The notes: generated by a model not told the origin, from the letters alone. 64,000 nt of DNA from Atlantibacter sp032062175 (GCF_032062175.1 NZ_DAMBQK010000009.1:1-64000); one strand, 5' to 3'. Counted from the first letter of the stretch, positions 52,077 through 60,394 are shown. Translations and numbers: made by a program.

Positions 52077-52876
52077 ATACGCCCCAGCAACTTTTTATGA
52101 TGATGCGCGAAGAGTACACGCTGCTGTTTTTTGCCCAATCCATGTTGGTGGGCGCAATCATCGGCAGCTTTCTGGGCATGGTGATTTCCCGGGGGCCGGG
52201 GCTGGCGCAAAGTGAAACTGGCGTTATTTATCAATTGTCGTTTCCGGCTTCACACTGTCATCACTGCCAACACGCCTTGCACTGGTGGGAAAATATTCCC
52301 GTGGCGAGTTGGTTTTTATTACGCGGACGCTGCCATTCCTGTGGTGAACCTATTCCCCACTGGATCCCTGGCGTGGAAATAATAAGCGCCCTACTGTTCG
52401 CGGTCATTGCTTTACTCTTTCACCGGCCGCTGGATATTTTCGCGGGCTGGTTACTGGTGAGTTTTCTTATCATATTAAGCGTGATGGACTGGAAATATTT
52501 TTTATTACCCGACATGTTCACCCTGCCGCTTTTATGGATGGGATTGTTATTTAATACTGCCACCGGTTCTGTGGCGCTGAGCGATGCGATTATCGGCGCA
52601 GCCGCAGGGTATCTTTCTTTATGGACGATATATTGGATCTTCCGTTTGCTGATGAAAAAAGAAGCGCTTGGCTACGGCGACTTTAAGCTACTGGCTGCGC
52701 TCGGGGGCTGGCTTGGCTGGCAGGCGATCCCCTATATCTGCATCATCGCCAGTTGTACCGGGTTGCTGTTCGCCGCCGGCTGCAAACGGGGTGACACACC
52801 GTCTCTTTTTCCCTTCGGGAGTTATTTAAGCTTTGCCGGATTATGGGTTTTTATTTTCTACCACTACACCGGTTGA
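52073..52876 (+). CDS. gspO: GspO, prepilin peptidase and N-methyltransferase
   Basis: 267 residues with eight predicted helices. The cytoplasmic zinc motif has C62, C65, C87 and C90. The two catalytic aspartates of this membrane aspartic peptidase family are D139 (MDWKYFLLPD) and D203 (GYGDFKLLAALGGW). It cleaves and methylates GspG-K. It is the last gene of the gspD-O operon; I do not see a strong terminator right after it, and chiA follows 217 bases later. Confidence 0.96.
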   Translation: MNTPQQLFMMMREEYTLLFFAQSMLVGAIIGSFLGMVISRGPGLAQSETGVIYQLSFPASHCHHCQHALHWWENIPVASWFLLRGRCHSCGEPIPHWIPGVEIISALLFAVIALLFHRPLDIFAGWLLVSFLIILSVMDWKYFLLPDMFTLPLLWMGLLFNTATGSVALSDAIIGAAAGYLSLWTIYWIFRLLMKKEALGYGDFKLLAALGGWLGWQAIPYICIIASCTGLLFAAGCKRGDTPSLFPFGSYLSFAGLWVFIFYHYTG

Positions 52877-53093
52877 ATGATGCGTTAATGTTTAAAGTCT
52901 TTTTTCAACGGAACTACAGCGGGCAAATTAAGTATTCGCATCGGGCCGTACTTTTATTTGCAAAACCCTCACTTATTACAGGAGAGCGCGGTCACAATAA
53001 ATATTCTCACTCAGTTTAATGGTGTGCTCATGCTTTCTCTGTTAATCGCAGATAAAGGCAGGCAAGTGACTTATCTGAATATGGGGCTCACGA

Positions 53094-55820
53094 ATGAAAC
53101 GAATGAAACGTAAATTGCTGGCAATTGCGATTGCCTCGATTACTTTACCCGCCTGGGCAGCTTTACCGGCTAAGCCCACGCTGGGATACGGTAATGACAA
53201 ATATGCGCTGGTACAGGTAGACGATTCCGCCACCGCCTATAACCAACTGGTCAAGATTAATAACTCGGTCAACGTTGTCGTTGAATGGAACGTCTGGAGC
53301 GGTGATACCGGCACCAGTGCCAAAGTGTTGATGAACGGCAAAACCGTGTGGACGGGTTCAGCGGGAGCCAGCGGTAAAGCCACGTTCGCGGTGAATAAAG
53401 GGGGGCGGTATCAAACTCAGGTCGAACTGTGTAACGCCAGCGGCTGTACCAAAAGCGACAACAAACTCATTGTGGTTGCCGATACCGACGGCAGCCACCT
53501 GACGCCGCTTGCGCCAGCGATGCAGGAGAACAACAAGACGTTTAGCCAGCATCCCGATAAGGTCGTGGGTGCCTATTTCGCTGAATGGGGCGTTTACGGC
53601 CGCCAGTATCCTGTGAGCAAAATACCCGCCGCTAACCTCAACCACATTTTGTATGGCTTTGTCGCTATTTGCGGCGGCGACGGGATCAACGACAGTATCA
53701 AATCGGTTGGCCAGAGCTTCCAGGCGCTCCAGCGCTCCTGCGAAGGCCGCCAGGACTTCCAGGTCACGCTGCACGACCCCTACGCTGCGGTGCAGATGTC
53801 TGACGAGAAACTCGACACCTGGGACGACCCCTACAAAGGCAACTTTAAAAAGCTGATGCAGCTTAAGCTCGCCAACCCCAATCTGAAAGTACTGCCTTCT
53901 ATCGGCGGCTGGACCCTCTCCGATCCGTTCTTCTTTATGAACGATAAAACCAAACGCGACCGCTTTGTCGCCTCCGTAAAAGAGTTTCTGAAAACCTGGA
54001 AGTTCTTCGACGGTGTGGATATCGACTGGGAATTCCCGGGCGGCGGCGGTGAAAACCCCAACCTGGGCGGGCCACAGGACCGGGAAACCTATACCGCCTT
54101 GTTGCGGGAACTGCGTACCATGTTGAACGGGCTATCAGCGGAGACGGGTAAAACCTATAAGCTCACCTCGGCAATTGGCGTCGGCAACGATAAACTCGCT
54201 AACGTGGATTACCGTACCGCCAGCCAGTATCTCGATAACATCTTTATGATGAGTTACGACTTCTACGGTGCCTGGAGCATGGCCGATCGCGGTCACCAGA
54301 CCGCTATCTATGCCCCAACCTGGAAGCCGGATACGCAATACACCGCAGATAACGGCCTGAAATTGCTGCTTGAGCAAGGCGTTGATCCGAAAAAACTGGT
54401 GCTGGGCGTAGCGATGTATGGCCGCGGCTGGACCGGCGTAAACGGCTATACCAACAACAACCCGTTCACCGGCGGCACCGCGACGGGCCCAGTGAAAGGC
54501 ACCTGGGAGGAAGGCGTAGTCGATTACCGTCAAATTGTTAATGAGTACCGCAACGGTTCTGGCTGGGAGTACAACTACGACACCACCGCGGAAGCGCCGT
54601 ACCTGTTTAACAAAACCACGGGCGATCTGATCACTTACGATGATGTTCGCTCAACCACAGCGAAGGGCAAATACGTGCTCGATAAAGGGCTGGCAGGGCT
54701 GTTCGCCTGGGAAATCGACGCGGATAACGGCGATATCCTTAACGCGATGAACGAAAGCCTGATGGGTGGCGGAAGCAGCGGCGGAGGCGGCGGCACGCCG
54801 ACCCCAACGCCGACTAACCAGCCGCCGGTCGCCGTCGCCGTTGACCAGCAGGTCATCGGCCCGGCCCAGGTTACGCTCGATGGTTCCGGCTCTCACGACC
54901 CGGAAGGCAGCGCGTTGACCTATGCCTGGACCCAGACGTCTGGCACCACCGTGACGCTGAGCAACAAAAACGCGGCGAAAGCGACCTTCAATGCACCGGC
55001 GACCACCACTGACAAAACCTATGGCTTCCAGCTTAAGGTCACCGATACCGGTGGGCTGAGCAACACGGCTGCCATTCAGGTGGTGGATAAAGCGCCTGCC
55101 CCGAACCATGCACCTACCGTGAATCCGTTTGAAGCCATCACGCTGCAAGCGGGTCAGGAGTTAAATCTGCATGCACAGGCGCAGGATCAGGACAACGATC
55201 CGCTGACCTACCAGTGGAACGTGCCGGGTGAGTTCTCAGCGGAAGGCAACAGTACGCCAAACCTGACGATTACCGCACCCAATGTGACCGCGAGCCAGTC
55301 GTTTAGCATTTCGGTCAGCGTCAGCGACGGTAAAACCAGTACCCAACAGTCGGTTAGCGTAACCGTGACGCCGCGTGAGAACGATGAGCCGTTACCGTCA
55401 CCGGATCCGACCCCAGGCCCGTCACCGGAACCGACCCCGGAACCGGAACCGACGCCTGATGACGGCACCGGCGGCGGGGGTAGCGCAGGCGGCAGTTGCG
55501 CCGCACCAACCGATGCGAACGCCAGCAAGTACCCGGCCTGGTCAGCCAGCAAGGTGTACAACGGCGGCGAAACCGTCAGCTACCAAAACCTCGTCTGGAA
55601 AGCGAAATACTGGACGCAAAACAACGCGCCTGGGTTTGACGCCGATCAGTGGCAGTTGGTGAGCCAGGTGAAAATGTCCTGGAGACCAGACGTCGTGTAT
55701 AACGGCGGCGAATCCACGGATTACGCAGGCTTCCAGTGGAAAGCCAAATGGTGGACAAAAGGTGATGAGCCAGGCAAAGCCGATGTGTGGGTGAAAGGAG
55801 GTGCCTCTGACTGTAAATAA
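53094..55820 (+). CDS. chiA: Secreted GH18 chitinase, ChiA type with two PKD and two chitin-binding domains
   Basis: 908 residues. The signal peptide is about 1-22 (cut after AWA). An N-terminal ChiN fibronectin-like domain (about 24-135) is followed by a GH18 TIM barrel (about 155-555) with the catalytic motif D306-G-V-D309-I-D311-W-E313. A Gly/Ser/Pro-Thr linker leads to PKD domains (about 577-665 and 673-760), a Pro/Glu linker (765-800) and two CBM5/12 chitin-binding modules (about 809-856 and 861-900) with paired tryptophans. Up to residue 560 it closely follows Serratia ChiA, a processive exochitinase; the C-terminal modules are extra. It is the likely main substrate of the adjacent type II system. 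ATGs at 53094 and 53103 are both possible starts. Confidence 0.93.
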   Translation: MKRMKRKLLAIAIASITLPAWAALPAKPTLGYGNDKYALVQVDDSATAYNQLVKINNSVNVVVEWNVWSGDTGTSAKVLMNGKTVWTGSAGASGKATFAVNKGGRYQTQVELCNASGCTKSDNKLIVVADTDGSHLTPLAPAMQENNKTFSQHPDKVVGAYFAEWGVYGRQYPVSKIPAANLNHILYGFVAICGGDGINDSIKSVGQSFQALQRSCEGRQDFQVTLHDPYAAVQMSDEKLDTWDDPYKGNFKKLMQLKLANPNLKVLPSIGGWTLSDPFFFMNDKTKRDRFVASVKEFLKTWKFFDGVDIDWEFPGGGGENPNLGGPQDRETYTALLRELRTMLNGLSAETGKTYKLTSAIGVGNDKLANVDYRTASQYLDNIFMMSYDFYGAWSMADRGHQTAIYAPTWKPDTQYTADNGLKLLLEQGVDPKKLVLGVAMYGRGWTGVNGYTNNNPFTGGTATGPVKGTWEEGVVDYRQIVNEYRNGSGWEYNYDTTAEAPYLFNKTTGDLITYDDVRSTTAKGKYVLDKGLAGLFAWEIDADNGDILNAMNESLMGGGSSGGGGGTPTPTPTNQPPVAVAVDQQVIGPAQVTLDGSGSHDPEGSALTYAWTQTSGTTVTLSNKNAAKATFNAPATTTDKTYGFQLKVTDTGGLSNTAAIQVVDKAPAPNHAPTVNPFEAITLQAGQELNLHAQAQDQDNDPLTYQWNVPGEFSAEGNSTPNLTITAPNVTASQSFSISVSVSDGKTSTQQSVSVTVTPRENDEPLPSPDPTPGPSPEPTPEPEPTPDDGTGGGGSAGGSCAAPTDANASKYPAWSASKVYNGGETVSYQNLVWKAKYWTQNNAPGFDADQWQLVSQVKMSWRPDVVYNGGESTDYAGFQWKAKWWTKGDEPGKADVWVKGGASDCK

Positions 55821-56044
55821 CCAGACACAAGGGCGTGTTGCGCCACGACACGCACGCCCGAATGTTGGTAATGCCGCCGCGACGTAGCCTGCGCGTCGGC
55901 AGAGGTTATGACGAGTCAGAGTACGGGCGGCGCAGTGGAGGTTTCACTGCGTCGCTCGCCCGCCCCGTCAGCACCTCGCCTCAGGCATGCGCTCTGATAC
56001 CCATGCCTTGCTCATTCACAGAGTAAAACCATGAAGGTCATCCT
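55821..56044. other. Structured spacer between the two chitinase genes
   Basis: 224 GC-rich bases with several inverted repeats. GGGCGTG/CACGCCC lies at about 55831-55860, an imperfect TGCCG...CGTCGGCA arm pair follows at about 55871-55902, and the strongest is GGCGCAGTG/CACTGCGTC with flanking GGGC/GCCC at about 55927-55963. None has a clear T run. The second chitinase's ribosome binding site (AAGG) follows. It may be a terminator array, mRNA processing site or structured leader. Confidence 0.55.
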
Positions 56045-58651
56045 ATGAAAAGAAAAGCTCTAGCCACAGCCATCAGCGTATTTTGCCTGTGCAGTATGGC
56101 CGCTCCCGCCTTTGCTCTGGAAGCATGGAGCGGGCAGGAAGGCGGCGATACTTATCAGGTGATTTTTGCCGGTAATGTATATAGCAACGAATGGTGGGTG
56201 GGTGCCAGCAACTGCCCCACTTCTGACGATCCCAGTAATCCGTGGCGGCAACAGCGTGCCGCGACCGCCCAGGAGATAAGCCAGTACGGCAACCCGTCAA
56301 ACTGTGATATTTCCAACGGCGCGCCGGCGGCTAAACTCCCCGAATTCAACAGCGCGCAAAGCTATGCCAAAGATGACAAAGTGGCGGTGGGCGGCGTGAG
56401 TTATAAAGCGCTGACCAACATCGGCGCGTCGACGTTTGCCCCGGGCCAGCCAAATCCGTGGATGGCTTATGTTCCTGTACCGCAGTGGGAACCCAACAAA
56501 ATTTACGATGGCGGCGATATCGTGCTGATTAACGGGCAGGGCTATAAGTCTTTGTTCTACAACATCGGCGTCGATCCTTCTAAAGAGGAAAACCAGAACC
56601 CGACCGGCGATAATGCCCAACCGTGGCAGCCGCTCGGCACCCTAAAAGTCTGGACCGACCAGGAAGTCACCAATGCGCAGAACATGGATATGCAAAAGCT
56701 CTACCCTGCCGGATCGCTGGTGAAATATCAGGGGATGCCCTACGTTTCGCTGGCCAATGTTCAGCAGGTGCGGCCCAGCGATCCGTCGCCCTGGGGCATC
56801 TATATTGACTGGGCGGGAACCAAAGAGCGCGTAGGTACGCCGAAATATGAATGGCCTGCCCATGTGTATGCGCCCTATGTCGACTTTACGCTCAACACCA
56901 TCCCGGACCTTGCTTCGCTGGCGTTGAGCAAGAAGATCACTCACTACACCATGGCGTTTGTCGTCGCCAAAGATGCGAACACCTGTTTGCCGACCTGGGG
57001 TACGGCTTACAACATCAATGACTATACCCAGTACAGCAAAATCAAGGCGCTACGTGAGGCGGGCGGGGATATTCAGGTGTCTATCGGCGGTGCCAACAAC
57101 TCGCCCCTGGCTGCTGCCTGTAAGAACGTCAATGATCTCCAGACCCACTATTACGATATAGTCGATAACCTGAACCTGAAAGTGCTCGACTTTGATATTG
57201 AAGGGAACTGGGTTGCCGATCATGAATCTATCCAGCGCCGTAATGAAGCGCTGAAAATCGTTCAGGAACGCTGGAAAAAAGAGGGACGTAAAGTGGGGCT
57301 GCTGTTTACCCTGCCGATCCTGCCCACCGGGTTAACCCCGGAAGGCATCTACGTGTTGGAAGACGCCAAAGCCAAAGGCGTTGAGCTCACCGGCATTAAC
57401 GTGATGACCATGGACTACGGCAATTCGGTTTGCCAGTCGTCCGGTAAAGAGGGCCAGAATATTCACGGTAAATGCGCGACGTCCGCCGTGGATAACCTGT
57501 TCCAGCAGGTCAAAAAAATCTGGCCTGAGAAGAGTGACAGTGAAGTGAACGGTATGTTGGGCACCACGCCGATGATTGGCTATAACGACGTGCAGGGCGA
57601 AACCTTTTATCTCTCCGATGCCCGTATGGTGATGCAACAGGCGCAGGATCGCAAAATCGGTATGATCGGCATCTGGTCAATGGCGCGCGACCAGCCGGGT
57701 GAAGAAGGCTATGTTGGCCCGGAGAACAGTGGACTACCTGCCGCGAAGGCCCCTTTGTACGCTTTTAGCGACGTCTTTTCACCCTTCACGGTAACAAGCG
57801 GCGCCAATACCGGTGGCGGCGGAAGTAGCGGTGGCGGTAGCCAACCAACGCCAACACCAGAGCCGGAACCGACGCCGTCCAATACCCCGCCGGTGGCTAA
57901 CGCAGGCGTCAGCCAGACCGTTCAGGGTACGCAAACCGTTAACCTGGACGGCTCCGGCTCAACCGACGCGGACGGCAACGCCCTGACCTACCAGTGGACG
58001 CAAACCGCAGGACCGAGCGCCACGCTCGCCAATGCGAATCAGGCGCGCGCCACTGTTACCCTGCCGTCGGCCTCCCGCGCCACCTACACTTTCCGTCTGA
58101 CGGTAAGCGATGGCCAAAGCAGCGCGTATGCCGATACCTCAGTGACGGTGCTGGAAGCCGCGCAGCCAGTGAAACCGACCATTACCCTTGCTCCGACCTT
58201 CCAGACACAAAGCGGTAGCCCGGTTGTGATCACCGCGACCGCCACCGATCCTGACAGCACCAGTGCGCAGTTGAACTGGAACTGGACGCTTCCGTCAGGC
58301 ATCGGCCAGGTCACGGGCCAGACCACCAACACCCTGACCATCACGGCTCCGTCGGTCACGGCTATCCAGTCGTATCCGTTGACGGTACGGGTGACTGACC
58401 AGAGCGGGCTTAGCGACACGGCGGCCACCGTGCTTCAGGTCAGTCCGGTGGCAGCACCTTCCGGTGGTGACTTCCAGTACGTCTATCCGCAAAACATCAG
58501 CCAGTACAAAGGCGGTACCCGCGTAAAAGCCAAAGATGGCGGCATTTACGAGTGTAAACCGTTCCCTTATGCAGGGTGGTGTAAAGGCGCAGCCTGGGCT
58601 TATGCCCCGGGTGAAGGCCTGAACTGGAAAGACGCCTGGATCAAACGTTAA
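56045..58651 (+). CDS. Secreted multidomain GH18 chitinase, E. coli ChiA (YheB) type
   Basis: 868 residues. The signal peptide is about 1-24 (PAFA). Several aromatic-rich chitin-binding-like modules lie in the N-terminal 260 residues (about 27-90, 100-145, 147-198 and 202-258). The GH18 catalytic domain (about 275-585) has the motif D382-F-D384-I-E386, with E386 as the catalytic acid. A Gly/Ser and Pro/Thr/Glu linker is followed by two PKD-like domains (about 613-705 and 708-800). A small C-terminal module with YECKPFPYAGWC (about 812-868) resembles chitin-binding CBM73. This type differs from the first chitinase, so the two are complementary and not duplicates. In E. coli the related ChiA is secreted by the Gsp system. 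A hairpin terminator follows. Confidence 0.9.
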   Translation: MKRKALATAISVFCLCSMAAPAFALEAWSGQEGGDTYQVIFAGNVYSNEWWVGASNCPTSDDPSNPWRQQRAATAQEISQYGNPSNCDISNGAPAAKLPEFNSAQSYAKDDKVAVGGVSYKALTNIGASTFAPGQPNPWMAYVPVPQWEPNKIYDGGDIVLINGQGYKSLFYNIGVDPSKEENQNPTGDNAQPWQPLGTLKVWTDQEVTNAQNMDMQKLYPAGSLVKYQGMPYVSLANVQQVRPSDPSPWGIYIDWAGTKERVGTPKYEWPAHVYAPYVDFTLNTIPDLASLALSKKITHYTMAFVVAKDANTCLPTWGTAYNINDYTQYSKIKALREAGGDIQVSIGGANNSPLAAACKNVNDLQTHYYDIVDNLNLKVLDFDIEGNWVADHESIQRRNEALKIVQERWKKEGRKVGLLFTLPILPTGLTPEGIYVLEDAKAKGVELTGINVMTMDYGNSVCQSSGKEGQNIHGKCATSAVDNLFQQVKKIWPEKSDSEVNGMLGTTPMIGYNDVQGETFYLSDARMVMQQAQDRKIGMIGIWSMARDQPGEEGYVGPENSGLPAAKAPLYAFSDVFSPFTVTSGANTGGGGSSGGGSQPTPTPEPEPTPSNTPPVANAGVSQTVQGTQTVNLDGSGSTDADGNALTYQWTQTAGPSATLANANQARATVTLPSASRATYTFRLTVSDGQSSAYADTSVTVLEAAQPVKPTITLAPTFQTQSGSPVVITATATDPDSTSAQLNWNWTLPSGIGQVTGQTTNTLTITAPSVTAIQSYPLTVRVTDQSGLSDTAATVLQVSPVAAPSGGDFQYVYPQNISQYKGGTRVKAKDGGIYECKPFPYAGWCKGAAWAYAPGEGLNWKDAWIKR

Positions 58652-58663
58652 TTTGTCAGCCAT

Positions 58664-58695
58664 AACGGCGTCATCGCAAGATGATGCCGTTATTT
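58664..58695 (+). terminator. Hairpin terminator after the second chitinase gene
   Basis: A 12-base-pair stem AACGGCGTCATC/GATGATGCCGTT (one G-T pair) with a GCAA loop, followed by ATTTTC, 13 bases after the stop. The following transglycosylase gene starts 19 bases later, so termination may be partial. Confidence 0.7.
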
Positions 58696-58713
58696 TCAGG
58701 CCGGAGGCAGACG

Positions 58714-59148
58714 ATGAAAGCCTTATTCGCATTACCGCTTTTTGCCGTCAGTATGATGGCCCAGGCGACGTGCTGGGATGAAGCCGCGCGTTATTTTGAC
58801 CTCGATCCCAGGCTGCTCACCGCGATTGCGCAAGTGGAATCGGGCATGAACCCTGAGGCGATTAACGTGAACACGAACGGCAGCTACGATGTCGGGCTGA
58901 TGCAGATAAACAGTACGCATTTAGCGCGTCTGCGTAAACTTGGGGTGGATGAGATCGTACTGATGCGCGATCCCTGCGTTTCTGTGCTGGTCGGCGCATC
59001 CATTCTCTACGAGATGGTGCAGATGTATGGGTATAACTGGGAAGCCATTGGCGCTTATAATGCTGGCACCCGCGCCAGCCGCCACGACTTACGCATGCGC
59101 TATGCCAAAAAAGTGTGGCAACGTTACCAGCGGCTCAGGGGTTTTTAA
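58714..59148 (+). CDS. Small periplasmic lytic transglycosylase (IagB/SLT-like)
   Basis: 144 residues with a signal peptide (about 1-18, cut after AQA) and a single lysozyme-like SLT domain. The catalytic glutamate is E42 in AIAQVESGMNPEAIN, followed by YDVGLMQINSTHL and the late GYNWEAIGAYNAG motif. The compact size matches specialised transglycosylases such as IagB or EtgA, which open peptidoglycan for large secretion machines. Its place between chitinases and gspC suggests it clears murein for the type II apparatus (inference). The start at 58714 has a GGAGG ribosome binding site; a longer frame from 58681 lacks one and would destroy the signal peptide. Confidence 0.9.
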   Translation: MKALFALPLFAVSMMAQATCWDEAARYFDLDPRLLTAIAQVESGMNPEAINVNTNGSYDVGLMQINSTHLARLRKLGVDEIVLMRDPCVSVLVGASILYEMVQMYGYNWEAIGAYNAGTRASRHDLRMRYAKKVWQRYQRLRGF

Positions 59149-59219
59149 TGATCCGCGAGAAAGACACAAGCGACGTCGTTACTCTTTATTATTTGGCAGC
59201 ATGTCAATGAAATAAACAC

Positions 59220-59249
59220 GCGATGCGATTAAACCTTTATTCGCATCGC
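59220..59249. terminator. Terminator-like hairpin between the transglycosylase gene and gspC
   Basis: A nine-base-pair stem GCGATGCGA/TCGCATCGC between convergent genes, with TTT on the right and an A-rich left flank. It is probably bidirectional. Confidence 0.65.
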
Positions 59250-59315
59250 TTTGCTCATTGCGCACTCGCTACAATTCCTTATCTAGCCTGGCTCATCGAA
59301 TGTTAGCAAGGTTTA

Positions 59316-59762
59316 TCAGGCGTGAGCATAATCCGGCGCAGGTAAATTTACATCTTGCACGACGCCGCGATAATCCACTTTAATATGATCTTTACTAATC
59401 CCTACTACACGCGCATCCGGATAACCCTGCAATGTTTCACCCACATGATAAACCACCTGATCGGCACCTTGTTTAATTACGGTGGCAGACAAATCGGCGT
59501 CATCGCTAAATATAATACCGCTAATGTCTAAAGCGAGTTTTGGCGCGCTGGCCTGCGCAAGGGGAGCGGCTTCTGCCACGTTATACAGCGCCAGCGTGAC
59601 TGGCGGGGTTCCCTGGACCACAGGAGCCTGTTGAGCAACGTTAATCGCTTCGCGGGTTTGCGACCAGTTTTGTAAACCCAATGCGGACTGGCCAATACCG
59701 GCCAGGGCAATCACGCCCAACAGCCCAGGGAAGATAAATTTTTTTACTGATGAATTAATCAT
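59316..59762 (-). CDS. gspC: Short GspC-like type II secretion protein (TM plus HR domain, no PDZ)
   Basis: 148 residues from the ATG at 59762; a GTG three codons upstream is possible. One membrane helix (about 9-29) is followed by a linker with a GspC-like beta strand (VTLALYNVAEAAP, 55-67) and an HR domain (about 76-140). The HR domain follows the GspC pattern: LDISGIIFSDDADLSATVI, a QVVYHVGETLQGY turn and VGISKDHIKVDYRGVVQDVNL. It ends where a PDZ or coiled-coil domain would begin. GspC links GspL/M to the N0 domain of GspD and helps choose substrates. The main operon lacks gspC upstream of gspD, so this displaced, inverted gene is the best candidate. The assignment is by pattern, without a search. 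Confidence 0.72.
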   Translation of the reverse strand: MINSSVKKFIFPGLLGVIALAGIGQSALGLQNWSQTREAINVAQQAPVVQGTPPVTLALYNVAEAAPLAQASAPKLALDISGIIFSDDADLSATVIKQGADQVVYHVGETLQGYPDARVVGISKDHIKVDYRGVVQDVNLPAPDYAHA

Positions 59763-60094
59763 AACTTTCACGCTTTCACTTTAAGAGACATACGAAGGCC
59801 AATTAATTTAATGAATGAATTAAGGCCGTTCATTGAGGTAAATGATTTTACCAATCAATTATCCGAATCTCTAGTTTCAGTTTGCCAGCGTGGCACGTCG
59901 CTTTATCTGTTTTTGCCTTATATTAAAACCACTTAGTTAAATTTCACTGATTAAGCAGAGAAGAATTCGTTATTTAATGAAATTTAAAGCGCGAGATAAA
60001 AACAACATTGCTCAGTCATTAATAACAAATAACGCCATTAATAACGGAGCAATTTACCGGATGATAAAAAGTGACAACACGATTTAATACCGTA
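59763..60094. other. AT-rich region upstream of gspC and downstream of fumD
   Basis: 332 bases, strongly AT-rich, with no gene that I can support. It contains a perfect hairpin GGTAAA-TGAT-TTTACC at 59837-59852, about 75 bases upstream of the gspC start, and several short AATTAAT-type palindromes. It should hold the gspC promoter and the end of the fumD transcript. I did not find a copy of the tRNA-Val 3' end here. Confidence 0.6.
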
Positions 60095-60313
60095 TTAACC
60101 GTGCGATGGCGTTAAGGCCTGAAGCACTTTTTCCATGGCTTCTTCGGTTAACGCGCTACGTTTGATTTTGTGGTTAGCAAGCGAGGTTCTCACCACACCG
60201 GCAATCACCACATGTTTGGGCTCCTGGCCCAGATCGCGCATTTCCAGCACCACTTTACCCACTACCCGGCACATCTCCTGATACAGCTCTTCGTCTTTGG
60301 TCTTATTGCTCAT
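60095..60313 (-). CDS. fumD: FumD (YdhZ), small class I-type fumarase
   Basis: 72 residues (69 in E. coli). It starts MSNKTKDEELYQEMCRVVGKV and continues GQEPKHVVIAGVVRTSLAN, nearly identical to E. coli YdhZ, which was reported to have fumarase activity. In K-12 it also lies just left of pykF. The start at 60313 is the conserved one; the frame is open 11 codons further. It marks the return to the conserved backbone after the secretion block. Confidence 0.92.
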   Translation of the reverse strand: MSNKTKDEELYQEMCRVVGKVVLEMRDLGQEPKHVVIAGVVRTSLANHKIKRSALTEEAMEKVLQALTPSHG

Positions 60314-60354
60314 GTGTATCCACGTTAATTGGTCCAGCGCTAACAACGCCTCTG

Positions 60355-60385
60355 GAAAATGAGGGCCACCTGACGCCAGGCGGCC
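60355..60385 (-). terminator. Terminator of osmC
   Basis: Read leftward, the stem CAGGCGGCC-type arm pair (GGCCACCTG/CAGGCGGCC, one mismatch) is followed by CATTTTCC. It lies ten bases after the osmC stop and before fumD on the same strand. Confidence 0.65.
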
Positions 60386-60394
60386 TGATTGCGA

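Noticed and set aside
59149..60094. Possible direct repeat of the tRNA-Val 3' end as a right attachment site
   Set aside because: I looked for the tRNA tail (TCGAGTCCAATCGAACG) near the right edge of the secretion block and found no copy. No integrase gene is present either, so an integrative element is not supported.
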